DNA from: Rhizobiaceae bacterium
Lineage (GTDB): Bacteria > Pseudomonadota > Alphaproteobacteria > Rhizobiales > Rhizobiaceae
Reading direction: 5' to 3'
NCBI GenBank assembly: GCA_017644005.1
Contig: JAEPMJ010000002.1
Location: forward strand, 372,001 to 436,000
DNA length: 64,000 nt
In this document: positions 19,789 to 28,208 of the stretch, in pieces
Layout: each line of letters starts with the position of its first letter
Position numbering within the stretch: position 1 is the stretch's first letter
The notes under the pieces: model-generated
The model's input: the letters and a program-made list of their open reading frames with translations, nothing else
Database searches by the model: none
Told to the model about the DNA's origin: nothing
Made by a program: the position numbers and the translations under genes

Positions 19789-20220
19789 ATGACGCTTATT
19801 CAGAAACTCGGCATCGCCTATGCCGTGATGTTCTTTGCGGTTGTCGGCATCGGCTATGTACCGGCCTTCAACGACGAGAACGGTTACCTGTTCGGCCTCT
19901 TTTCGCTGCAATGGTACGATGATGCGCTGCATGCCTTTTCCGGCGTCTGGGCGCTTGCCGCATCGCTGATCTCGCATACGCAGGCCGTCCTTTATTTTCG
20001 CCTGTTCGGATCCGTCTATCTGTTCGATGGCGTGCTCGGTCTGATTACGGGGTCGGGCTGCCTCGATGGCGGCATTTTCATCGATGGTTTTCGTCCGCTC
20101 AACGACGTCGAACTGCCGGTTCGATTTTTCGCCAACGCTCCGCATCTGGCAATTGGCGGCATCGCGGTGTTGATCGGCTTCTGGCTGGCGGGCCGCACCC
20201 GCACGCCGGCCACCGCCTGA
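19789..20220 (+). CDS. Four-helix membrane protein of unknown function
   Basis: This 143-residue membrane protein has hydrophobic segments at about 5-28, 44-62, 66-95 and 118-136. The pattern LQWYDDALHAFSGVWALAASL and the loop GSGCLDGGIFIDGFRPLNDV look conserved in character, with Asp and His residues within or next to membrane helices. The family is not recognised; it resembles DUF4383-type proteins only in outline. The ATG at 19789 has a GGGG-containing site eight bases upstream and is preferred over in-frame ATGs at 19741 and 19774. It is followed after 12 bp by the next gene and probably forms an operon with it. Confidence 0.7.
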   Translation: MTLIQKLGIAYAVMFFAVVGIGYVPAFNDENGYLFGLFSLQWYDDALHAFSGVWALAASLISHTQAVLYFRLFGSVYLFDGVLGLITGSGCLDGGIFIDGFRPLNDVELPVRFFANAPHLAIGGIAVLIGFWLAGRTRTPATA

Positions 20221-20232
20221 CTTTCCGCTCCC

Positions 20233-21354
20233 ATGCTGGCGTGGATTAGAAGGCTCCTTGCCATACTCGTCACGATCCTGGCGATCATCGTGGCAATTCC
20301 GCTTGCCGGGCTTGGCTATGGCTACCTGACGACAGAGCCAGTAACGGTCGCTCCACCTGCTCCTGCGAGTGACAGCGCGGCCCGGATCTCCGCGCGGCTC
20401 GGTTCCGAAATCGCGGGCTACAAGCGGCCGGAAGTATCCACTTTCCTTACTTATCCCGAATGGGCGATCGTCTACGCCGCGCGCGAATATGCCGGGCTGG
20501 TGGCGGACGCTTCGCCCCGAGCCTTCCCTTACTGGGCCTATATTGGCCGCTTCTGGCGCGACTACGCGTTGATGGTCCGCGCCACTGCGGACTATGGCTT
20601 CAACGTCCAGAATCACCTGATGCTGATGGTCATTGGTATCAGTCACACGGTCGAGCATGCCGTGCAGTGGAGTTACGAAAACACCGTCGGCTGGCTCACC
20701 GAGCTGACGGCTATGTTCCAACCCGTGCCGGAGGATACCTATCAGACGGCGGTATCGGCAGAATATGCCGCCTTCCTCGACCAGGTGCCCTGGTATCGTT
20801 TTCCGTACGGGGAAAAGCGCGCCGGCCTTTGGGATACCGGGCCGGCAAGCGGATTCGCAGCTATCCGATCATGGGAACGCAAACTCGGTTTCGGCCTCGC
20901 CTATTCGATCAAGCAGGGTTACGCGGACCTCATCAAATCTGGCCTCGACGCGACATCCGAGGCGGCGCATCTCGACATCCATGTCTGGGCGCAAGGCGCA
21001 GTCGCGGCAGCGATTGCCGGCGAGCCAGACACGGAGCTGGTGGAGGAAATCGGAGCGGACGGAGCGGTGTTCGTCACCAGGCGCTACCAGGTTTTCACCG
21101 ACATGATCCCGCGTCTGATCGAGCGCGGCATGCGTTTCGTCGAGATCGGCGGCAACCGCATCATCTTTCTGACGTTGACCGCCGACGAAGAGATCGCCGC
21201 GCCGGAAGGCACACAGGCTGTTTTCGATTACGCGCTTCCCGCCGACCGCTCGATGCGGCGCATCGGCCTGATCGTCCCGGTCGGTGAACTGCACACTGCC
21301 TTGCCGGAGCTGACCCGGGCAGGTGCGGTGCTCGAACATGTCTACGACTACTAA
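20233..21354 (+). CDS. Membrane-anchored conserved protein of unknown function
   Basis: This 373-residue protein begins with an uncleaved-looking membrane anchor (residues 8-34), a Pro/Ala linker, then a long soluble domain. Conserved-looking clusters include FLTYPEWAIVYAAREYAG (about 77-94), PYWAYIGRFWRDYALMVR (about 100-117) and HLMLMVIGISHTVEHAVQWSYENTVGWLTE (about 133-162), which carries two His and a Glu spaced like a metal site. A C-terminal beta-rich part follows. I do not recognise a named family. It is probably co-transcribed with the preceding gene and lies 5 bp from the convergent sqdC gene. Confidence 0.75.
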   Translation: MLAWIRRLLAILVTILAIIVAIPLAGLGYGYLTTEPVTVAPPAPASDSAARISARLGSEIAGYKRPEVSTFLTYPEWAIVYAAREYAGLVADASPRAFPYWAYIGRFWRDYALMVRATADYGFNVQNHLMLMVIGISHTVEHAVQWSYENTVGWLTELTAMFQPVPEDTYQTAVSAEYAAFLDQVPWYRFPYGEKRAGLWDTGPASGFAAIRSWERKLGFGLAYSIKQGYADLIKSGLDATSEAAHLDIHVWAQGAVAAAIAGEPDTELVEEIGADGAVFVTRRYQVFTDMIPRLIERGMRFVEIGGNRIIFLTLTADEEIAAPEGTQAVFDYALPADRSMRRIGLIVPVGELHTALPELTRAGAVLEHVYDY

Positions 21355-21359
21355 TCGGC

Positions 21360-22268
21360 TCAGGTTTTAAGTGGATCAGCCAGTTCGCGCACCGATGTTT
21401 CCAACAGCGGCCTGCCGCCCGGACGCCAGCCGAGCGCTTTGAGCTTGCCAGCGTTCATCTGATTGTAGCGCGAGGGGTCGCAGCGTTCCGGCAATTCATG
21501 GCGCACACTGGTCTGCTCCGCAATAATCGCCGCGATATCGGCATTGTCGACCAGAATGTCGGAAACGCAAAACACGTCGTGCGGCTTTTCGAGCCGCGCC
21601 GTGAGGGCGGTAAGGGCCGCCCAGGCAAGGTCGTCGCCATGCACTTCGGTACCCTGTCGCGATGCGACCGGCCGCCCCGCGCAGTAGTCGGCGACGAGTC
21701 TCGCCCATTTATGCGAGCGTCCGACTGGGGGAGGACCATAAACGCCGGTTACGCGCAGACTGACGCCACGAAAATTGTCGTCGGCGAGTTCGGTCAGCCC
21801 CTGCTCGCAGGCAAGCTTCACTTCGCCATAAAGCGAATTGGGGTGCGTCCGCGTGTCCTCATCCAGCACGGTACCCGCCTGCTGATCGCCATAGACCGCA
21901 CGGGACGAGAGGAACACGACGCGCTTTACCCCTGCGGCTTTCGCGGTACGGAAGCGCGCCAGCGTACCGTCCAGATTTCGGCGGCGAAAACCAGCCGGGT
22001 CGTTTCCTTCACCGCCGCGGTATTTGCCGGGCACATGATCGAAGGCGCAGTGCACGAAATAATCGGCACCAGCGAATGTCTGTGCGTGGTGGTCCTCGTC
22101 GGGCTCCAGAGTGTCGGCGACAAACAGAACCGGACCCGAGAATGTGCCCGCCGATGGCGCGTTGCGCGCGGTCACGGTGACCGCGTAACCCTCTTCCAGC
22201 AGGCGCTCCACCACGAACCGCCCGACGAAGCCGGTGCCGCCTGACACGATCACGCGCCGTTCGCCCAT
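21360..22268 (-). CDS. sqdC: SqdC-like NAD-dependent reductase/epimerase for sulfolipid synthesis
   Basis: This 302-residue short-chain dehydrogenase/epimerase has the Rossmann motif GGTGFVG at residues 10-16 and the catalytic Ser, Tyr, Lys set in LSSRAVYG and YGEVKLACE. Alone it would be a generic sugar epimerase. Its position as third gene after sqdB and a GT8 glycosyltransferase reproduces the sqdBDC order described in Rhodobacter sphaeroides, where SqdC is needed for sulfoquinovosyl diacylglycerol production. The start overlaps the GT8 stop by one base (TAATG), showing translational coupling. The exact reaction of SqdC remains less certain than that of SqdB. Confidence 0.8.
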   Translation of the reverse strand: MGERRVIVSGGTGFVGRFVVERLLEEGYAVTVTARNAPSAGTFSGPVLFVADTLEPDEDHHAQTFAGADYFVHCAFDHVPGKYRGGEGNDPAGFRRRNLDGTLARFRTAKAAGVKRVVFLSSRAVYGDQQAGTVLDEDTRTHPNSLYGEVKLACEQGLTELADDNFRGVSLRVTGVYGPPPVGRSHKWARLVADYCAGRPVASRQGTEVHGDDLAWAALTALTARLEKPHDVFCVSDILVDNADIAAIIAEQTSVRHELPERCDPSRYNQMNAGKLKALGWRPGGRPLLETSVRELADPLKT

Positions 22269-23110
22269 TAGCCGGAAAAACCCGGACCGGGCAGTTCGTC
22301 GATATCGGGGAGGTTATCGCCGCTGTAGAACGCCTGCCAGATTTCGATCAGCGGCCGCAACTGTTCCGCCTTCGGGTTGTCCGGCTGCCACGGCTTCTCA
22401 TACTGGTAGTGAACCACCGAAATCGACCGCCAGTCCCAGAGTTCGGGCAGGTTGAACCAGACGTATTGCAGCATATTCATGAAGACGGGCAGACCGTGCC
22501 AGTCCGTGAAATATGACTGCAGAAATGTCTGGTCGGTGCGTGGCCAAAGTGCCTCTGGCGCATCGAGCCGTTTCAGCATGTCATCGAATGTAGCTTGAGA
22601 TGGGGTCGCGACAAACACACCCGAGTTCAGTCGGCGGAAGTCGGATAGCGTCTCATAAACATTCGGTGCTGCGGAAAATTCAGGATAGTCGAACAGCTTG
22701 TCGATGTTGCGCAAAACCACCGCGTCGGCGTCGATGAAGACAACCTTGTCGTAGTTGAGTTGCCAAAGCCGCAGCTTGGCGAAATTGTCGAGTGGCGTGT
22801 GAAATGCCGGCTTGCAGCCTTTGGTGAATGGGTGGTCGGCGTGGATTCTCGCCCGCCCGTGACGTTCGTTGAAAGCTTCGGATGTGGGCAGCAACTCCGC
22901 TTCCACCAGCCGCGCGCCCAGCGCCGCCAGGGGCGCAAGCGTTTCCACCGAAACGCCACCGGTGTGCATGACCACGATATCCGCTGCGGTGCCGGTGAGA
23001 ACTAGCGAACGCACCAGTGCCGTCGCGCCAAGCGCGTAATCTGCGTTTGTGACGAGCGTTACAAAGGCGTGGCGGCTCACAGCTCGGCGTCTCGGCAGGT
23101 TCATCTGCAT
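22268..23110 (-). CDS. sqdD: SqdD-like family 8 glycosyltransferase
   Basis: This 280-residue glycogenin-like GT8 enzyme shows AFVTLVTNADYALGATALVRSL at the N-terminus, the nucleotide-sugar metal motif DxD in FIDADAVVLRNID (about residues 113-125), and the family segment LNSGVFVATPS near 148. In the sqdBDC operon of purple bacteria, SqdD is the candidate transferase moving sulfoquinovose from UDP to diacylglycerol. Two in-frame ATGs are close (23110 and 23104); 23104 has AGG better spaced. It lies 16 bp after sqdB and overlaps sqdC, supporting one operon. It is soluble, with no membrane segment. Confidence 0.85.
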   Translation of the reverse strand: MQMNLPRRRAVSRHAFVTLVTNADYALGATALVRSLVLTGTAADIVVMHTGGVSVETLAPLAALGARLVEAELLPTSEAFNERHGRARIHADHPFTKGCKPAFHTPLDNFAKLRLWQLNYDKVVFIDADAVVLRNIDKLFDYPEFSAAPNVYETLSDFRRLNSGVFVATPSQATFDDMLKRLDAPEALWPRTDQTFLQSYFTDWHGLPVFMNMLQYVWFNLPELWDWRSISVVHYQYEKPWQPDNPKAEQLRPLIEIWQAFYSGDNLPDIDELPGPGFSG

Positions 23111-23126
23111 GCCTAAGGTGGATGAT

Positions 23127-24347
23127 CTACCCCACCTTCCGCAACCTCCGGCCTTCCGGGTCGGCATCCAGCGTCGGCGCAATGTCGCGGGTCCAGGCGG
23201 AAAGTGCCGGAATACGGCTGCGGTCGACACGGTAGGCGAACTTCTTCGCCACATCGACCACCTCTGACAACAGACCCTCGGCCAGCGTCGTTGGCTTGAG
23301 CCCAAGATCGAGAAACTGATCGTTCCGGACCACAAGGTCGTTTTCCGGCGCTTCCCTGCGGGGGTTCGGCAGATACGCGATGCGCACCCCGGTAATCTCC
23401 GATACCATTTCGGCAAGATCGCGCACACGATGCGTTTCCGTCATCTGGTTGAATATCTTGACGCGCTGGCCTGCCTTCGGCGCATTGGCGAGAGCCAGCT
23501 CGATGCAGCGCACGGAATCCTGGATATGGATGAAAGCGCGCGTTTGCCCGCCGGTGCCGTGAACGGTAAGCGGGTAGCCGATCGCGGCCTGGATCAGGAA
23601 ACGGTTGAGCACCGTGCCGTAATCGCCGTCATAGTCAAAGCGGTTGACGAGTTGCTGGTGCATGCGGGTTTCACGCGTATGCGTGCCCCACACGATGCCC
23701 TGGTGCAGATCGGTGATACGCACACCGTCATTCTTGGCGTAAAACTGGAACAGCAACTGATCCAGGCATTTGGTCATGTGGTAGACCGAGCCCGGATTGG
23801 CCGGGTAGAGGATTTCCTGATCGACGCGCTTGCCAGTGAGCGTTTCGATGCCGACGGGCAGATAACCTTCCGGGATCGCCGCCCCCACCGAGGAATAGCC
23901 GTAGACGCCCATCGTGCCGAGATGCACCAGATGTGCGTCGGTGCCGGTCTCCACCATCGCATTGAGCAGATTGTGCGTAGCGCTGACATTGTTGTTCACG
24001 GTGTAGTTTTTGTGCCGATCGCTCTTCATCGAATACGGCGCCGCGCGTTGCTCGGCAAAGTGGACGATAGCGTCTGGCTGATGCTCTTGAAGCCAGGCCT
24101 TCAGCAGATCGTAGTCTCGGGCAATGTCGATCAGATGGAAGTGGATGCGCCGGCCCGTTTCAAGATGCCAGATGCGCGTGCGCTCCTGAATTGAGTCCAT
24201 CGGCGTCAGCGACTGAACGCCGAGTTCGGTATCGATCCAGCGACGGGACAGATTGTCGAGAATATGCACCTCATTGCCGAGGTTCGACAGGTGAAGCGAG
24301 GTCGGCCAGCCCACGAATCCATCACCGCCAAGTACCGCAATCTTCAT
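23127..24347 (-). CDS. sqdB: UDP-sulfoquinovose synthase SqdB
   Basis: SqdB converts UDP-glucose and sulfite to UDP-sulfoquinovose, the head-group donor of the sulfolipid SQDG. The 406-residue extended short-chain dehydrogenase has the diagnostic N-terminus GGDGFVGWPTSLHLS, the SqdB-specific NLSRRWIDTELGVQSLTP segment, the catalytic YHMTK, and RITDLHQGIVWGTHT followed by NRFDYDGDYGTVLNRF. These are SQD1/SqdB hallmarks not shared with ordinary epimerases. It heads sqdB-sqdD-sqdC. In rhizobia SQDG can replace phospholipids when phosphate is scarce; I do not see a clear Pho box in the 70 bp upstream. Confidence 0.96.
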   Translation of the reverse strand: MKIAVLGGDGFVGWPTSLHLSNLGNEVHILDNLSRRWIDTELGVQSLTPMDSIQERTRIWHLETGRRIHFHLIDIARDYDLLKAWLQEHQPDAIVHFAEQRAAPYSMKSDRHKNYTVNNNVSATHNLLNAMVETGTDAHLVHLGTMGVYGYSSVGAAIPEGYLPVGIETLTGKRVDQEILYPANPGSVYHMTKCLDQLLFQFYAKNDGVRITDLHQGIVWGTHTRETRMHQQLVNRFDYDGDYGTVLNRFLIQAAIGYPLTVHGTGGQTRAFIHIQDSVRCIELALANAPKAGQRVKIFNQMTETHRVRDLAEMVSEITGVRIAYLPNPRREAPENDLVVRNDQFLDLGLKPTTLAEGLLSEVVDVAKKFAYRVDRSRIPALSAWTRDIAPTLDADPEGRRLRKVG

Positions 24348-24417
24348 CGAATCATTCCCTTCTGCCTACAATGCGAGACCTCCTAGCGCCCAATTGTGAC
24401 AACCATAAATCGGCCGG

Positions 24418-26025
24418 TTACGCTTCAGCCGAACCGGCGACGAGTTGAGAAATTCCGCGATAAAACGTTGATACGAAAAGCTCGTCGGGGTCGTATTTCC
24501 GTTTCGCGTCGAGAAATGACGGCAGTTCGGGATATGCGGCCAGCAGCTGGCCTGCGGTGTAATGCAGCTGGTATGGCAGGAAAAAGCGGCCGCCGTTCTG
24601 CAGCGTGAGATCGATGAGGTCGCGGGTCAGCGCGCGCATTTTGGCGTTTCCCCGCGGGTCCGTGCGCTGGTTGATGTAAAGCACCAGCGAAAATGCGGGC
24701 TCTGTCGCATAAGGAAGTGCGATGTCGGCGGCGTCTACCACCCGAACCGATGCATTGAGCAGGTTTGCGTCATGCTCCCGCATGATCCTGCGCGCACCGT
24801 CGATCATTGCCTGATAGGCCGCGCGGGGGAAAAAATACTCGTGCAGAATATCCGTCTCGCCCTTCAGGTCGTTGAAGAGGTAGGGAACGGAATCGTGCAT
24901 CGGGTCGTTGCGGCTCACGAAGCAGGCCTCACCCTCGGCCATCGCCGCCGTGCGCGGTACGGTGCAGCTTTCGAATTTCGGCTCTAGCGTCTTCTCCACA
25001 TACCATTTGAGGCTGCGGAAGGCCGATCCGTATTTTGACAGGTTGAGGATGAACCGCTTCACCGCGACCATGCCGGGCTCGCCAAGCGGCGGCAAATCAT
25101 CGGGCAGGTCACCTTCCACGGCATCGTAGCGATAGACCACCATCTCATCGAGTAGATTGCCGCTCGCCGTGGATAGGTGGCCGTAGAAAAGGCCAAGCCC
25201 GTTATCGCCGGCAATATGCTCGTCGAAGTAGCGCGGAAACGCCTCGGCGCCAATCAGTGCCCGTGAGGTCTCGTAGACCGCATTATCGACCACTTCCAGC
25301 TCTGCTGACAGGATCACGCCGAACAAGCCATAGCCGCCGACGACATGGCGGAAGAGCTCGGAATTCAAAGTCGGCGAGCAAACCGTCACGGTGCCGTTCG
25401 CGAGCATGATATCCAGCGAGCGGATCGAGCTATCGAGTGCACCAGCGTGATGGTCCATGCCATGCGCATTGACCGAGATCGACCCGCCGACCGAGAAGAT
25501 GTCGGTCGACTGCATGGCCTTTACGGCGAAGCGCGGGTGGATCGCATTCTGGATATCGTGCCAGGTTGCACCGGCGCCCACACGCACCGTTTTTGTGGCC
25601 GTGTCGAGTTCGATGCTGTTCAGCCCGCGCATGTCGAGCACCAGCGCATGATCGTCGAACGCATGCCCACCCATCGAATGCCGCACGGCCGCCGTCGCGA
25701 TCTTCAGCTTGTTGGCTTTCGCAAAGGTCAGCGCCTTGGCGACATCGTCGCGTGACCGGACGGCGACGACACCGTAGACGGGCGTACGCGAGAGGCCGCT
25801 CGCGTCGTTCAGTTCGCCGCCTTTCATGAACCAGGGCAGAGCCGGGTCGTGCGGAGGCACATAGGGCGGCGGCTGGTTGGCAAGCGCTGTGCCGTCGATA
25901 TCGCCGACCCGGCCCAGATCCTTCGGGGCGCCGGGCGCCGCGGCAAGGCGCGAAATCGACCATCCGGCCCAGCCGGTCAGGCCAAGCGCAGCCGCTCCAA
26001 GGAAAAGCCGCCGTGAAACTTTCAT
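24418..26025 (-). CDS. Tat-exported FAD-linked oxidoreductase (PCMH-type)
   Basis: This 535-residue flavoprotein begins with a twin-arginine signal (SRRLFLG followed by a hydrophobic stretch), so it should be folded with its cofactor before export. The FAD-binding domain spans about 90-270, with VVAVRSRDDVAKAL, AAVRHSMGGHAFDDHALVLDM and GAGATWHDIQNAI; the His in RHSMGG could be a covalent flavin site by analogy with related oxidases. The C-terminal half is a substrate domain ending in RKYDPDELF. The substrate is unknown; relatives oxidise sugars, lactones or cytokinins. The ATG at 26025 is preceded by GGAG and starts the signal cleanly. Confidence 0.88.
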   Translation of the reverse strand: MKVSRRLFLGAAALGLTGWAGWSISRLAAAPGAPKDLGRVGDIDGTALANQPPPYVPPHDPALPWFMKGGELNDASGLSRTPVYGVVAVRSRDDVAKALTFAKANKLKIATAAVRHSMGGHAFDDHALVLDMRGLNSIELDTATKTVRVGAGATWHDIQNAIHPRFAVKAMQSTDIFSVGGSISVNAHGMDHHAGALDSSIRSLDIMLANGTVTVCSPTLNSELFRHVVGGYGLFGVILSAELEVVDNAVYETSRALIGAEAFPRYFDEHIAGDNGLGLFYGHLSTASGNLLDEMVVYRYDAVEGDLPDDLPPLGEPGMVAVKRFILNLSKYGSAFRSLKWYVEKTLEPKFESCTVPRTAAMAEGEACFVSRNDPMHDSVPYLFNDLKGETDILHEYFFPRAAYQAMIDGARRIMREHDANLLNASVRVVDAADIALPYATEPAFSLVLYINQRTDPRGNAKMRALTRDLIDLTLQNGGRFFLPYQLHYTAGQLLAAYPELPSFLDAKRKYDPDELFVSTFYRGISQLVAGSAEA

Positions 26026-26103
26026 CTTTCTCCGCCGCGCAAGGGGAAACTGCCGCAAAAATCGCAGAATTCGCCTTCGTAGCCAAGATACCGCACCTGA
26101 GCA

Positions 26104-26135
26104 GAAAGAGCCGGCCCCGCATGGAACCGGCTCTT
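26104..26135 (-). terminator. Terminator after the DUF1344 gene
   Basis: AAGAGCCGG and CCGGCTCTT (26127-26135 / 26106-26114) form a perfect 9-bp stem with a 12-nt loop, followed on the minus strand by TTCTGC. It lies 22 bp past the DUF1344 stop and before the flavoprotein gene, which suggests separate transcripts. Confidence 0.65.
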
Positions 26136-26157
26136 CTGGTCCTGAGGGTCAGGGAAA

Positions 26158-26400
26158 TTACATTTCCGCGTCGACCTGCGTTGCCTGCATGGTCGCGTCG
26201 TCAAAGGTGATCTTCACCTTGGCGCCAGGCTGAATGCTGCCTAGATCGACACTTTCGGCGGCCACATAAGAGGTGCCGTCGTCGAGAAGGATGACGCGCG
26301 TTGCTTCATCGATCCCTTCAACCGTCCCTTCGACTTCGGCCGCATAGGCCGCCGCTGCGAAAAAGCCGGTGATTGCAATTGCTGCGAGTACCTTCCTCAT
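26158..26400 (-). CDS. DUF1344-family exported small protein
   Basis: This 80-residue protein has a signal peptide (MRKVLAAIAITGFFAAAAYAAE, cleavage after residue 20) and a 60-residue mature domain reading EVEGTVEGIDEATRVILLDDGTSYVAAE...IQPGAKVKITFDD. This is the DUF1344 pattern, a small beta-barrel resembling an OB or SH3 fold. The family is widespread in rhizobia and has no known activity. The ribosome-binding site GAGGATA is well spaced. It is monocistronic, with a terminator behind it and a 430-bp upstream region carrying an AT-rich palindrome. Confidence 0.88.
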   Translation of the reverse strand: MRKVLAAIAITGFFAAAAYAAEVEGTVEGIDEATRVILLDDGTSYVAAESVDLGSIQPGAKVKITFDDATMQATQVDAEM

Positions 26401-26523
26401 CGATTTTATCCTCGTTGTTGACGTTGCACCGGTGCCGGGCGCCTCTTTCGAAGGCGGGGGGTTGCCCGGGCCGGATGAAGGAGAAATAGATTCGTCGCAG
26501 CAGGATCGGCAATTCACGTTATG

Positions 26524-26544
26524 TGTATTTATTCAATAAATACA
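26524..26544. promoter_or_regulatory. Perfect 21-bp AT-rich palindrome, candidate operator
   Basis: TGTATTTATT (26524-26533) and AATAAATACA (26535-26544) are perfect 10-bp inverted arms around one base. It sits 124 bp upstream of the DUF1344 start in the 430-bp gap (26401-26829) before the gene at 26830. No other gene or RNA is visible in that gap. It is not a FixK, Irr, RirA or LexA box. Confidence 0.5.
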
Positions 26545-26829
26545 ATGACTTAAAAAGGACACAATTCAGCTTGGCAAACCCGGTCAGCGTGTGTTTTGGC
26601 AGAAATACGGGACATGTAGGGTCACGTGACCGCCGCAATCACCGTGCCGCCGATCACGAAGAAAATGCGGCTGGCCTTGTGCGGATCACGATTGATTTCG
26701 CATCAAGTCGGTTTGCTTGCCGGCAGGGTTTCGTTCCGTCACACAATGTGAATAGGCCGCCCGAACTTTGACGAACCGCGCAGCTTCAATAGACTGTGGT
26801 CGGGGGAGTGATCGACCAGGAGGCCTGTG

Positions 26830-27036
26830 ATGAAAAGACAGTATAAGGCCAGCAACAACCGGCGGCATCGCGGCGCCGAAGACCGCATCACCGATGTCAT
26901 CGACGCCGTGTGCGACGAGCTGGGCATCGAAGACCGGAACCGCCGCGCCATCGTAACCAGCCGCGTCGAGGAAGCGTATGCGCGGGGCGCGCGCCAGCCG
27001 CTCAACTTGGTCAGCGCCGGCCTGACCGCCCTGTAG
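26830..27036 (+). CDS. Small basic protein of unknown function
   Basis: This 68-residue protein starts with a basic segment (MKRQYKASNNRRHRG) and continues with an amphipathic helical region (ITDVIDAVCDELGIEDRNRRAIVTSRVEEAYARGARQPLNLV). It has an excellent ribosome-binding site, AGGAGG six bases before the ATG; the GTG one codon upstream is too close to it. I do not recognise a family. It lies 97 bp upstream of clpS2 on the same strand and may share its transcript. Confidence 0.7.
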   Translation: MKRQYKASNNRRHRGAEDRITDVIDAVCDELGIEDRNRRAIVTSRVEEAYARGARQPLNLVSAGLTAL

Positions 27037-27133
27037 GTCGCGCTCGGCCCACTGGCATTTGCCACGCAGCGGCGTTGCATGCGAAAATCGCTGCGGCATT
27101 GAAGCCATTTGAACTTCATTGCCGGGCAACATC

Positions 27134-27439
27134 ATGACCCAGACCACAACCAAGAAACGCGTCAAAACCCGCACGGAGACCGAGCGGCCCAAGCTGCACA
27201 AGGTCATTCTGGTCAACGACGACTTCACACCGCGCGAATTTGTGGTGCAGGTGCTGAAGGCCGAATTCCGCACGACCGAGGAAGAGGCTTACCGCATCAT
27301 GATCACCGCGCATCAGCGCGGCGTCTGTGTCGTAGCGGTTTTCACGCGCGATATTGCAGAAACCAAGGCGACCCGCGCGACGGATGCGGGCAAGGCTGCG
27401 GGCTACCCGCTGCTTTTCACCACCGAACCGGAAGAATAG
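27134..27439 (+). CDS. clpS2: ATP-dependent Clp protease adaptor, ClpS2 type
   Basis: ClpS adaptors bind N-degron substrates and hand them to ClpA. This 101-residue protein has the ClpS core: KVILVNDDFTPREFVVQVLKAEF with the ligand-pocket Asn-Asp pair, the DxT/P loop, and AYRIMITAHQRGVCVVAVFTRDIAETKA. The C-terminus KAAGYPLLFTTEPEE matches the second alphaproteobacterial paralogue (ClpS2) rather than ClpS1, which is normally next to clpA. No clpA is nearby. ClpS2 proteins recognise a narrower set of N-degrons than ClpS1 in Agrobacterium; transfer of that property here is inference. Confidence 0.92.
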   Translation: MTQTTTKKRVKTRTETERPKLHKVILVNDDFTPREFVVQVLKAEFRTTEEEAYRIMITAHQRGVCVVAVFTRDIAETKATRATDAGKAAGYPLLFTTEPEE

Positions 27440-27569
27440 CGCCCGCTTCGCAACGCCATGCGCGTGTTCCCCCATGCGAATATGCATATTTGAAATGCCT
27501 CCCCGCGCACTATCGTGATCGCCCGGCCTTGGCTAAATCGCTTGCGACACAGCGAACGGGAAGGGGCCG

Positions 27570-28193
27570 ATGGCAGAGACCCAGGAGTTCTGGAACCGCA
27601 TTGCGCGGAAATATGCGGCCAATCCGATCAAGGACATGGCCGGATACAACCTCACGATGGACCGGACGCGCGCCTATCTCGCGGCAGATGACGATATCCT
27701 GGAAGTCGGCTGCGGGTCGGGTGCAACGGCGCTGCTGCTGGCGCCGAACGTTGGCCACATCACCGCCAGCGACATCTCTTCTGAGATGATTGCCATCGGC
27801 CGCGAGAAAGCGGCTGAAGCGAAGGTTGCAAACATCGATTTCGTCCGCGCGACGCCATTCGACGATGCGTTTCCCGCGGCGCCGTACAATGCGGTTCTCG
27901 CTTTCAACTTCCTGCATCTGACACCCGACGTGCCGGCCACCCTGCGCCGGCTTGCCGGATTGCTGCGCCCCGGCGGCCTGCTGATATCCAAGACCGCCAA
28001 CATCGGTGGCATGAAGCAGCTTGTCTTCCGGCCGGTGATCGCCGTCATGCGGCTTTTCGGGAAAGCGCCGTCCGGCCTGAGCTACAAAACGCCGAAGCAG
28101 CTTGAGGCTATGATCGGCGCAGCCGGATTCGAGATCGTCGAAAGCGATTTCCACGGCGACTCACGGCCCTTCATCGTGGCCAGAAAGAAGTGA
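27570..28193 (+). CDS. Class I SAM-dependent methyltransferase
   Basis: This 207-residue methyltransferase of the UbiE/Methyltransf_11 type has the SAM-binding motif I LEVGCGSGATALLLAP at about residues 47-62, the acidic end of strand 2 (ITASDISSEMI) and motif post-II/III (AVLAFNFLHLTPD, LRPGGLLISKT). The C-terminus carries a predicted membrane-associated basic region. The substrate is unknown. It has AAGGGG at the start and ends 15 bp from the convergent uvrB stop. Confidence 0.9.
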   Translation: MAETQEFWNRIARKYAANPIKDMAGYNLTMDRTRAYLAADDDILEVGCGSGATALLLAPNVGHITASDISSEMIAIGREKAAEAKVANIDFVRATPFDDAFPAAPYNAVLAFNFLHLTPDVPATLRRLAGLLRPGGLLISKTANIGGMKQLVFRPVIAVMRLFGKAPSGLSYKTPKQLEAMIGAAGFEIVESDFHGDSRPFIVARKK

Positions 28194-28208
28194 GAAAGTG
28201 CGGCTGCG

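Noticed and set aside
26783-26796. GCTTCAATAGACTG also present at 46571-46584, each upstream of a plus-strand gene
   Set aside because: Several 14-mer matches are expected by chance in a window this size, and no -35 at proper spacing accompanies either.
27477-27487. CGAATATGCAT shared with 50840-50850
   Set aside because: An 11-mer match is common by chance at this length; no symmetry or common context.
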